Shown in pieces: positions 1-5,681 of a DNA stretch of 14,927 nt. The position numbers were made by a program, and so were the translations under genes. The notes below the pieces were generated by a model. It ran no database searches, was not told where the DNA came from, and saw nothing but the letters and a program-made list of their open reading frames with translations. Numbering within the stretch: position 1 is the stretch's first letter; each line of letters starts with the position of its first letter. This stretch comes from Euryarchaeota archaeon UBA169 (GTDB lineage: Archaea > Thermoplasmatota > Poseidoniia > MGIII > CG-Epi1): NCBI GenBank assembly GCA_002497685.1, contig DAEH01000071.1, positions 1-14,927 of the forward strand, read 5' to 3'.

Positions 1-1727
1 GCATATATTCCATTACCTTCCGTAGATATATGATTATTATGGATGTGAATATTATTTATAGTAAAAGTAGAGCCCCAACTTGTTGCGACCTGAATACCGT
101 TGTATTTAATCTGCGAAAGAGTATTGTTGTAAATAAATCCATTAGATAGGCCTCCATAGCCATCATCATATAACCAAATTCCAATACTAGCATTAATGAT
201 TTGATTGCTATGGATGGTAAAGTTTTTGTATGTTGACCATACAGTTATTGCTCTTCCACCTGTATTAGTAATCAAATTAAAAGTAATATTATTATCAACT
301 CCCTGTTCACCCATGTAAAAATAATCTAAAGCAATAGGATGATATGTATCATTCAATGTATTATTAGAAATAAGATTTCCAGATGAACCTGTGGTTCCTT
401 GAGGCCAGGTCCAGAGACCTATTCCGTGGTAACCATTGTTAAAATTATTATTTTTAATTGTGTTATTATTTTGGTATGAATTGAACCTTATTGCAGATTT
501 ATAACCTTCAAAAGTATTATTTTCTAGAATGTGCTCACCTCCATAATAATCGGTTGGGTAAGACCAGTACCAGAAAACTATACATGTTTGATACCATACC
601 ACAGTCTCGTTATTGCCGTTACAATCCTTGAAATGGTTGTCCGAATAGTAATTTCTATAACCACTTCGATCCATAACCGTATGCCAATTAACTCCAGCAT
701 CTATAAACGTATTATTTTTAATTACATTATCATCTGATGTATGAAGGCGAAGTGCGTGGATGTTCGTTAAATTTGTAAAAGAGTTATTAGAAAGAGTATT
801 GTTTGTGCTTGCATTTCCGAAGGTTAAAACCGAGGCTGCACCTCTGTTATAATAATCCTTAAATATATTTGAATTGATTTTCGCTAGATTCCCATGAAAT
901 ATAAAACCGCCAGTACCATTTTGGAAGGTATTATCCTCAATAATTGCCTCATCTCCCCAAACTCGTACATCCCAGGGAAGTGTGTTTTGTAAATATGAAT
1001 TGGATACACTATTATTGTAAAATAAAAAGTTATCAAGACCTACATTAATTGTTCCAGTATTATTAAAAGTTGAATTTTTAATGAATGAACTCTCACCTGT
1101 GAATCTCAAAGCTTGGATGAACTCGAAGTCAGAATTCTCAATAAAAACTTTAGTATTTTCAACTCCTAATTCGTTACCATATCTATCGTAGGCACCTACA
1201 ACACCAATCGGAACAGTATAATTCCATTTATCTTTATAACTGTCATAATCGCTAACATCGGACCTAATTTTGGATCTATCATTATTTGTCGAAGAGTCTA
1301 AATCGAAGTCTCTAACTATTAATATTGAACTACTAGCCAAATAAATGCCATTGCCAGTGCTTCCGCTATTTTTCTGTATAGACTTTAAGGTTAAATCTGA
1401 ATTAATTATATCTAATTTTGCATAAATTGAAATGTTATCACCAGAAGAACTCTGTGAATGGGAAATTGTAGAGTTAATCCATCTAGTGTCCCCTAATAAA
1501 TCAATATAACCTTCTGATGTTAAATTAACATTCTCAAGCTTTAGCGTTTTTCCAATAGTTACAACTATATCTTTTACATTAACCTCAGAATCCCAAACAT
1601 GCGTATCTTGTGTAATAATCCAATCTTGTCCTTCTTGAGGTGCATCCCCATTGGATCCGGCATTAACATTGGCCAGAAGGAAAAGTGCAAAAATGAATGC
1701 ACCCAATGTAATGATACTTTTACTCAC
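1..1727 (-). CDS. Secreted right-handed parallel beta-helix (NosD-like) protein, 3' end missing
   Basis: The minus strand is open without a stop from a GTG start at 1725-1727 to the window edge (about 575 codons), so the C-terminus lies outside. The start is fixed by an in-frame TAA two codons upstream and by a signal peptide right after it (MSKSI, then a hydrophobic stretch ending LLANVNAG, likely cut near residue 23-24). The rest is rich in Asn, Thr and Ser. Short turns such as ENNTF, KNNTF, SNNSF and YNNTL recur every 20-30 residues, the periodicity of right-handed beta-helix proteins (NosD/pectate-lyase fold). Many turns are also N-x-S/T sequons, so the surface could be heavily N-glycosylated. 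Such proteins are usually extracellular and bind or cleave polysaccharide, or act as surface scaffolds. No catalytic site is recognisable, so no enzymatic role is claimed. It is divergent from SRP54. The fold call is strong; the function is unknown. Confidence 0.8.
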   Translation of the reverse strand, partial: MSKSIITLGAFIFALFLLANVNAGSNGDAPQEGQDWIITQDTHVWDSEVNVKDIVVTIGKTLKLENVNLTSEGYIDLLGDTRWINSTISHSQSSSGDNISIYAKLDIINSDLTLKSIQKNSGSTGNGIYLASSSILIVRDFDLDSSTNNDRSKIRSDVSDYDSYKDKWNYTVPIGVVGAYDRYGNELGVENTKVFIENSDFEFIQALRFTGESSFIKNSTFNNTGTINVGLDNFLFYNNSVSNSYLQNTLPWDVRVWGDEAIIEDNTFQNGTGGFIFHGNLAKINSNIFKDYYNRGAASVLTFGNASTNNTLSNNSFTNLTNIHALRLHTSDDNVIKNNTFIDAGVNWHTVMDRSGYRNYYSDNHFKDCNGNNETVVWYQTCIVFWYWSYPTDYYGGEHILENNTFEGYKSAIRFNSYQNNNTIKNNNFNNGYHGIGLWTWPQGTTGSSGNLISNNTLNDTYHPIALDYFYMGEQGVDNNITFNLITNTGGRAITVWSTYKNFTIHSNQIINASIGIWLYDDGYGGLSNGFIYNNTLSQIKYNGIQVATSWGSTFTINNIHIHNNHISTEGNGIY

Positions 1728-1747
1728 AGTTTATGATTACCTTTCCC

Positions 1748-1755
1748 TAAATAAG
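1748..1755 (-). promoter_or_regulatory. Putative TATA box for the beta-helix gene
   Basis: On the minus strand this reads CTTATTTA. It is centred about 25 nt upstream of the GTG start at 1727, the spacing expected for a leaderless archaeal transcript. It was called by eye from position and composition only. Confidence 0.4.
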
Positions 1756-1784
1756 TCTAATCTTTCTGTTTAAATGATAATTAG

Positions 1785-1792
1785 CTTTAAAT
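1785..1792 (+). promoter_or_regulatory. Putative TATA box for SRP54
   Basis: CTTTAAAT is centred about 26 nt upstream of the ATG at 1815. This supports transcription starting at or beside that ATG, and so choosing it over the upstream in-frame GTG at 1794, which would lie only 2 nt after the TATA box. Confidence 0.5.
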
Positions 1793-1814
1793 TGTGTGTT
1801 CGTTCGTGATTGCT

Positions 1815-3149
1815 ATGGTTCTAGAAAAGTTAGGAGAGTCATTAAGAGAAACTTTACGTAAAATTGCGGGCGCAAGTCACATTTCTCCTGAACTTATTAA
1901 AGAGCTAGTCCGAGACATACAACGTGCACTTCTTCAATCTGATGTTAATGTTCGTTTGGCACTTGATTTGAGCAAACGTATTGAAACACGTGCCCTTGAT
2001 GAGAAAGCACCTGCAGGTATGACTGGTAAGGAGCATGTTGTCCGTATAGTTCATCAAGAATTAGTCAAAGCCCTTGGAGAACCAAAGACTCTGAAATTAA
2101 GTCCACAAAAAATAATGATGGTTGGGCTATATGGTCAAGGTAAAACTACAACAACTGGAAAGATATCAAAATATCTGAAAAAGAAAGGATTAAGTTTAGG
2201 GTTAATTGCTGCAGACGTACACAGACCAGCTGCATATGATCAATTGTCACAAATAGGTGAACAAATACAAGTACCTGTTTTCGGAGATTCAGCAAATACG
2301 GATGCTAAGAAAGTAGTTCAGGAAGGTATGAATGAATTTTCAGACATGGACGTTGTTATTGTAGATACTGCAGGAAGACATGCTTTGGATGGTGATTTAA
2401 TTAGTGAGATGAAAGAAGTATCAAAAGTATTTTCTCCCGATGAAATTTTCTTAGTTATGGATGCAACGGTGGGGCAGCAGGCTGGACCTCAGGCCGAGGC
2501 TTTCCATGATGCAGTAGGAGTTAATGGCGTTATACTTACAAAATTAGATGGTTCTGCGAAAGGGGGAGGTGCTCTATCTGCTGTAGCAGTCACTAATGCA
2601 CCAATTATCTTTGTGGGGACGGGAGAGGGATTAGATGCTTTAGAGACTTTAGATCCCGACCGATTTATATCGAGGCTGCTTGGAATGGGCGATTTACAAA
2701 CTTTACTTGAGAGAGCAGAAGAAGTAATGGACGCAAGTACAGCTGAAGATACTGCTAAAAGAATGTTATCTGGGAAATTCTCATTAATAGACATGAGAGA
2801 ACAAATGGAAGCCTTGACAAAAATGGGTCCTTTAGGGAAAGTAATGGAAATGATTCCCGGAATGTCAGGAATGATGAAAAAGGGTCAAATGGAAGAGACT
2901 GAAACTAAATTGGATAAATTTAAAGTTCTAATGAGCTCAATGACAAAAGAAGAATTAGAGAATCCTAAGGTAATCAAACGATCAAGAATAAACCGAATTG
3001 CATTGGGTTCTGGTTCGGACCCACAAGAAATAAGAGATTTACTTAAGCAGTACAATCAAAGTAAAAAAATGATGTCAAACCTTGGCGGCAATAGAAGAGC
3101 TCAGCAGCGAATGATGAGACAATTCGGTAAAAGTGATTTGAAATTATAG
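1815..3149 (+). CDS. srp54: Signal recognition particle 54 kDa protein (SRP54/Ffh GTPase)
   Basis: This is the GTPase subunit of the signal recognition particle. With 7S RNA and SRP19 it binds signal sequences of nascent proteins and delivers ribosomes to FtsY at the membrane. The protein is 444 residues, the usual archaeal length. The helical N domain (1 to about 95) starts MVLEKLGESL, the typical archaeal SRP54 start. The G domain has a P-loop GLYGQGKTTTTGK (104-116), ADVHRPAAYDQL (about 133-144), VDTAGRH (183-189), TKLDGSAKGGG (242-252) and FVGTGEGLD. The Met-rich M domain (about 300-444) has MGPLGKVMEMIPGM and an RNA-binding segment with SRINRIALGSG. An in-frame GTG at 1794 would add seven residues (MCSFVIA) that do not look like the family and would not fit the TATA box. 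The P-loop has Gln where Ser is usual, and DVHRP replaces DTxRP; both look tolerable. Confidence 0.95.
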   Translation: MVLEKLGESLRETLRKIAGASHISPELIKELVRDIQRALLQSDVNVRLALDLSKRIETRALDEKAPAGMTGKEHVVRIVHQELVKALGEPKTLKLSPQKIMMVGLYGQGKTTTTGKISKYLKKKGLSLGLIAADVHRPAAYDQLSQIGEQIQVPVFGDSANTDAKKVVQEGMNEFSDMDVVIVDTAGRHALDGDLISEMKEVSKVFSPDEIFLVMDATVGQQAGPQAEAFHDAVGVNGVILTKLDGSAKGGGALSAVAVTNAPIIFVGTGEGLDALETLDPDRFISRLLGMGDLQTLLERAEEVMDASTAEDTAKRMLSGKFSLIDMREQMEALTKMGPLGKVMEMIPGMSGMMKKGQMEETETKLDKFKVLMSSMTKEELENPKVIKRSRINRIALGSGSDPQEIRDLLKQYNQSKKMMSNLGGNRRAQQRMMRQFGKSDLKL

Positions 3150-3158
3150 TCCAAAATA

Positions 3159-3167
3159 TTAATATAG
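3159..3167 (+). promoter_or_regulatory. Putative TATA box for the 3189-4658 gene cluster
   Basis: TTAATATAG is centred about 26 nt upstream of the ATG at 3189. It probably drives the three closely packed genes that follow. The 39-nt gap after SRP54 also contains a T-run at 3171-3175 that could help end upstream transcripts, but no strong terminator is visible. Confidence 0.45.
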
Positions 3168-3188
3168 CTATTTTTAGAGTATGAAAAT

Positions 3189-3542
3189 ATGCAGACTTTC
3201 GAAATCAAAAGAGGACATGGAAAAACACTGGAAAATGGCGGTTTAAAGAAAATGATGGAAGAGGAGTTTGGCTCCGTTGAAAATTCTGAAGATTCCATAT
3301 ACAATGCATCGTTTAAAGCATTGAAAACAATTACTGTTGAATTCCGTTCAATAAAAGAAATAGGTGTAGAAACTGAAACCGATAATGATGCCAGTCCTGA
3401 AGATTCTTTGGCTGCACATCAAGCATATAACCGATTTATGGAAGCTGTAACCTCGTTTAACGCAAAACAAAGAGTCGATCGTGCAAAAGCTAGAGCTAAA
3501 AGGGAAGCTAAAGCTGCTGCCGAAAAGGAAATGCAGACTTAG
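3189..3542 (+). CDS. Small uncharacterised protein, possibly DUF5611-like
   Basis: This is a 117-residue soluble protein. It opens with MQTFEIKRGHGKTLENGGLK, and the short basic pattern near residues 6-12 (IKRGHGK) resembles archaeal DUF5611-type proteins from memory; that assignment is tentative. The middle (about 40-60) looks like a short alternating alpha/beta segment (ALKTITVEFRSI). The last 30 residues are a charged Ala/Lys/Arg/Glu helix (RAKARAKREAKAAAEKE) that could be a coiled coil or bind nucleic acid. No signal peptide or membrane segment is present. It ends 1 nt before the adenylate kinase start and is probably co-transcribed with it and with the phosphatidyltransferase. Translation from ATG 3181 gives an unrelated frame and was not used. 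Function unknown. Confidence 0.75.
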   Translation: MQTFEIKRGHGKTLENGGLKKMMEEEFGSVENSEDSIYNASFKALKTITVEFRSIKEIGVETETDNDASPEDSLAAHQAYNRFMEAVTSFNAKQRVDRAKARAKREAKAAAEKEMQT

Positions 3543-3543
3543 T

Positions 3544-4053
3544 GTGAATATTGCATTAACAGGAACACCAGGTACAGGTAAAACTTCACTTTCAAGTAAG
3601 CTAGACAACACTGTAGTATCAATAAATAATCATTATTCAGATATTTCTAATGGTAAAGATGAGGAAGGGAATTGGCTAATAGATCTAGATAAATTAAATG
3701 AAGTTATTAATGTTAAGATTCATTCAAACTGTATTTTCGAAGGGCATGTGTCACACTTTCTAAACGATATTGGAATGACTATTGTTTTGAGATGTAATCC
3801 GAAAAAGCTTAAGGAGAGATTAGACTCTCGAAAATACACTGATGCAAAAATCAGGGAAAATATGGAAGCTGAGGCATTAAACATAATTACGGAAGAAGCC
3901 ATTGAGTTTCATGGAGAAAATAAGGTCTTTGAATTAGACACCAGCACGAATTCAATTGATGAATCTTTGACTAAATTAAAAGAAATTATCGGCGGTAATC
4001 TTAAATCTGACAAAAGGATTGACTACTCAGAAACAATAATGGATTGGTACTAA
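3544..4053 (+). CDS. AK6/Fap7-type adenylate kinase
   Basis: This is a 169-residue P-loop nucleotide kinase of the archaeal putative adenylate kinase (AK6, Fap7, hCINAP) family. Members transfer phosphate from ATP to AMP, and in yeast and archaea they also assist small-subunit ribosome maturation with uS11. Visible motifs are the P-loop GTPGTGKT (7-14), the GHVSH motif (67-71), TIVLRCNPKKLKERL (about 79-93) and the lid-type segment RKYTDAKIRENMEAEA (96-111), all in family order and spacing. The GTG at 3544 was chosen because it puts the P-loop at residue 7 as in relatives. A longer reading from GTG 3481 would overlap the preceding gene by about 60 nt and add a non-family basic tail. Its TAA overlaps the next ATG by one base, which suggests translational coupling. 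No good Shine-Dalgarno is seen. Confidence 0.9.
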   Translation: MNIALTGTPGTGKTSLSSKLDNTVVSINNHYSDISNGKDEEGNWLIDLDKLNEVINVKIHSNCIFEGHVSHFLNDIGMTIVLRCNPKKLKERLDSRKYTDAKIRENMEAEALNIITEEAIEFHGENKVFELDTSTNSIDESLTKLKEIIGGNLKSDKRIDYSETIMDWY

Positions 4054-4658
4054 TGGTTGCAGACGATTACAGAGATTTTGGGACTAAAATTTTGATGCCT
4101 CTAGCCAATGTAATTCCACTTGGCCCAATGGGAATTAGTTTGCTTTCTCTTATTACAGCTTTAACAGCAGGTTATTCCTTTTATGTTGGAGATTTAGATT
4201 CAAATAAATCATACTTATTGTTAGGTTCTCTTATGGTATTCTTGACTGCAGTCTTTGACGCCCTTGATGGCATTGTGGCCAGAGAACGGAATCTTTCAAG
4301 CAAGCGGGGAGACTTAGTTGATCATACATTGGATAGAGTTGCGGACATTATAATCGTAGGTGGGATTGCATTAGGACCATTAGTTGACATGACTGTTGGA
4401 TTTAGCGCAATTATAGGAATACTTATGCTATCTTATATGGGAACTCAGGCCCAAGCTGTAGGAGCTGGAAGAGAATATGCTGGTTTGTTAGGGAGAGCTG
4501 ATAGATTAGTTGTGTTAGCTATAATTCCAGTTATACAATACTTTGACGAAGGTTATGGTGATATAAATTATATGACATTAATGTGTTACACCTTTGCAAT
4601 AGTTTGTACATTGTCTGCAATTTACAGATTTCAAAGAATTTGGAATGAATTGGAATAA
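4053..4658 (+). CDS. CDP-alcohol phosphatidyltransferase (probable archaetidylinositol/archaetidylglycerol phosphate synthase)
   Basis: This is an integral membrane enzyme of 201 residues. Such enzymes move the CDP-activated archaeol lipid onto a polar alcohol (inositol phosphate, glycerol phosphate or serine) to make phospholipid headgroups. The diagnostic motif is complete: D72-G73-x2-A76-R77-x8-G86-x3-D90-x3-D94, which holds the divalent metals. About six hydrophobic helices surround it. The class is clear, but the alcohol is not; archaetidylinositol phosphate synthase is my best guess because archaeal homologues of that branch often sit beside AK6. The ATG at 4053 overlaps the upstream TAA (TAATG). 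A TTG at 4044 would add only three residues and is less likely. It ends base to base with a minus-strand gene. Confidence 0.9.
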   Translation: MVADDYRDFGTKILMPLANVIPLGPMGISLLSLITALTAGYSFYVGDLDSNKSYLLLGSLMVFLTAVFDALDGIVARERNLSSKRGDLVDHTLDRVADIIIVGGIALGPLVDMTVGFSAIIGILMLSYMGTQAQAVGAGREYAGLLGRADRLVVLAIIPVIQYFDEGYGDINYMTLMCYTFAIVCTLSAIYRFQRIWNELE

Positions 4659-4934
4659 TTAATCCTTAATTTCTGTAAACTCGAATTCAAAACCACCTAT
4701 TTTAGAGGCTAAATAATTGTAAATTGTAGCGACAAAATAATGAGCACCCACAACAGTTAGCGAGAGCCAAAAGGGTGCTAAAAGAAAAATATAGCCAGTA
4801 ACTTTTAGATATTCTATATCCATTAATAAAAAAGCAACACCTATAAATGAGTAAATTACTCCAATTGGTAAATAAATAAAACACAACATTTTGGCATTTT
4901 GATAAAGAGAAATTCTTGTTATTTGAGTTCTCAT
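4659..4934 (-). CDS. Small two-helix membrane protein, DUF3566-like
   Basis: This is a 91-residue protein with two strong hydrophobic segments (about 16-38 and 46-72). The C-terminal pattern IYNYLASKIGGFEFEF resembles the end of DUF3566-type small membrane proteins, where a tyrosine/asparagine-containing helix end is followed by GG and an acidic strand. The match is from memory and is not a database result. Although small, it is supported as a real gene. A TATA-like TTTAATAT lies about 26 nt upstream of its ATG, the composition is membrane-protein-like, and its stop abuts the stop of the convergent phosphatidyltransferase with no spare bases. Its function is unknown. Confidence 0.7.
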   Translation of the reverse strand: MRTQITRISLYQNAKMLCFIYLPIGVIYSFIGVAFLLMDIEYLKVTGYIFLLAPFWLSLTVVGAHYFVATIYNYLASKIGGFEFEFTEIKD

Positions 4935-4956
4935 AATTCTGTACTAAAAGATAGGC

Positions 4957-4964
4957 ATATTAAA
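4957..4964 (-). promoter_or_regulatory. Putative TATA box for the DUF3566-like gene
   Basis: The minus strand reads TTTAATAT, centred 26 nt upstream of the ATG at 4934. It lies just downstream of the tRNA-Trp 3' end, so the small gene probably has its own leaderless transcript rather than depending on tRNA transcription. Confidence 0.45.
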
Positions 4965-5010
4965 TCTTCAGATGGTGGGAGCACTGGGATTTGAACCCAG
5001 ATCGGCGGGT

Positions 5011-5107
5011 CTCACCTATTGAGCCGGAGCTCAGTAGTTTGCACAGGTCATTGCTCCAATCATTCATCACGATATCAGCAGACCCTGTAGCATTCATTCC
5101 TGTATAA
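5011..5107 (-). other. 97-nt tRNA-Trp intron with bulge-helix-bulge splice motif
   Basis: The boundaries follow from the tRNA exons (after A37 at 5108, before A38 at 5010). A bulge-helix-bulge for the archaeal splicing endonuclease can be drawn. The 5' bulge is A36-A37|U5107 and the 3' bulge is A5012-G5011|A38. The central 4-bp helix pairs C32, C34 and C35 with G5013, G5015 and G5016, with a U33 x U5014 mismatch inside it. The intron-side helix is UAU (5106-5104) with AUA (5019-5017). The inner part of the intron folds as a box C/D module, and its 3' part holds a perfect 5-bp hairpin (5020-5033). Confidence 0.85.
5043..5103 (-). ncRNA. Intron-encoded dual-guide box C/D RNA, predicted targets C34 and C39 of the same pre-tRNA-Trp
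   Basis: In order on the minus strand: closing stem ACAGG (5103-5099); 3-nt bulge AAU (its last two bases also belong to box C); C box AUGAAUG (5097-5091); 12-nt guide (5090-5079); D' box CUGA (5078-5075); 4-nt spacer; perfect C' box GUGAUGA (5070-5064); 12-nt guide (5063-5052); D box AUGA (5051-5048); closing stem CCUGU (5047-5043). The second guide pairs 8 bp (AUUGGAGC) with G31 to intron base 1, and its fifth nucleotide before D (G5056) sits opposite C34. The first guide pairs 6 bp (GGGUCU with AGACCC) across the 3' splice site, and its fifth nucleotide before D' (G5083) sits opposite C39. Proteins L7Ae, Nop5 and fibrillarin would be needed. The same layout is known for the Haloferax tRNA-Trp intron (C34 and U39). 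Confidence 0.8.
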
Positions 5108-5167
5108 TTGGAGCCCGCAATGCTGCCAGGTTACACCATGCTCCCCAATATTTTGCTATTCAAGACA

Positions 5168-5175
5168 GAATAAAA
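5168..5175 (-). promoter_or_regulatory. Putative TATA box for tRNA-Trp
   Basis: The minus strand reads TTTTTATT within an AT-rich stretch, centred about 26 nt upstream of tRNA base 1 at 5145. This spacing would start the transcript at or near the mature 5' end. It is composition-based and moderately uncertain. Confidence 0.35.
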
Positions 5176-5192
5176 AGTCTATGATGATAATG

Positions 5193-5200
5193 TTAATAAC
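5193..5200 (+). promoter_or_regulatory. Putative TATA box for the 5220-6297 gene pair
   Basis: TTAATAAC is centred about 24 nt upstream of the ATG at 5220 and would drive the unknown acidic protein and the overlapping epimerase gene as one leaderless transcript. Confidence 0.4.
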
Positions 5201-5219
5201 TAAAGCTTAATCGAATGCT

Positions 5220-5681
5220 ATGTCTGCTGAGGAGGAAACTGAGGAAGATATTGAGGAAGAAGACGGAGAAATAAAACTCGCAGAACACACTCCCGCTCCA
5301 CCAACTGAAAGAATATGGATGGACGTATATCTTGACCAGGATGGACGTTTAGCAAAACACGACTGGTGTTTAGATACTGGAATCATCAAAAATCAAGGTG
5401 GAGAAGTAGCTAAGCCTAAAGGTTTCTACATTACAATACTAAATAAAATGAAATATATTTTAGAAAAGGACTTGGGCCACACAAGAGGGTCGCCTAAGAT
5501 TAGTCAAGCTCAAATAAGTTTAATACTAAAAGATTTAGACAAAGTTGATGGATTCTATGACAAATGGTGGAGAACTGAATCCTCTCAGCTAGAAGCATTC
5601 ATAACTGTGGTTCAGCATAGAAGGCCTGATCTGTCTAAAAGATTTATTATCGACGCTGTTACTAGGACATTAAATGGTTAG
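5220..5681 (+). CDS. Uncharacterised acidic protein translationally coupled to rpe
   Basis: This is a 153-residue soluble protein that I do not recognise. Residues 2-22 are almost continuously acidic (EEETEEDIEEEDGE) and probably disordered. A short Pro-rich link (APPTER) follows. A compact domain from about 30 to 153 has WMDVYLDQDGRL, KPKGFYITILNKMKYIL, a basic HTRGSPK turn, DGFYDKWWRTE and VVQHRRPDLSKRF. Trp and Tyr are frequent in this part. There is no signal peptide, membrane helix or metal-ligand cluster. The last 8 nt overlap the start of ribulose-phosphate 3-epimerase, so the two are made from the same mRNA and coupled. This does not by itself show a role in sugar phosphate metabolism. 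The gene is real judging by coupling, a TATA-like box and no competing frame. Confidence 0.75.
   Translation: MSAEEETEEDIEEEDGEIKLAEHTPAPPTERIWMDVYLDQDGRLAKHDWCLDTGIIKNQGGEVAKPKGFYITILNKMKYILEKDLGHTRGSPKISQAQISLILKDLDKVDGFYDKWWRTESSQLEAFITVVQHRRPDLSKRFIIDAVTRTLNG

Larger units (their letters stand above)
4973..5145 (-). tRNA. trnW: tRNA-Trp (anticodon CCA), intron-containing, CCA end encoded
   Basis: Read on the minus strand, the acceptor GGGAGCA (5145-5139) pairs perfectly with TGCTCCC (4983-4977). The discriminator is A (4976) and the CCA end is templated (4975-4973). The D arm contains AACCTGGCA as its loop. The anticodon stem is GCGGG/CCCGC (5118-5114 with 5009-5005), the loop is CTCCAA plus A38, and the anticodon CCA is at 5111-5109. 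The T arm is CTGGG-TTCAAAT-CCCAG with a 4-nt variable loop. Exon 1 is 5145-5108 (38 nt) and exon 2 is 5010-4976 (35 nt), giving 73 nt plus CCA. G1-C72 and A73 fit archaeal tryptophan identity. The intron sits at the standard 37/38 site. Confidence 0.95.

Noticed and set aside
531..737. A 68-residue + strand open frame
   Set aside because: It runs opposite the secreted beta-helix gene, which has a signal peptide and regular repeats in its own frame; the + product shows no domain.
1794..1814. GTG 1794 as an earlier SRP54 start
   Set aside because: It would add seven residues not seen in the family, and it lies only 2 nt after the TATA box.
2489..2794. A 101-residue minus-strand open frame
   Set aside because: It is antisense to the G and M domains of SRP54 and only mirrors its codon pattern.
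3348..3611. A minus-strand open frame of 87 residues across the small gene and AK6 start
   Set aside because: It overlaps two supported genes, has low-complexity Ser/Phe composition, and has no promoter or family match.
5031..5034. A CUGA in the tRNA intron considered as box D with C box GUGAUGA
   Set aside because: It lies within the 5-bp hairpin, is not a 12-nt guide length from a C box, and its upstream sequence has no match to tRNA-Trp position 39. The AUGA at 5051-5048 fits the guide spacing and closing stem.
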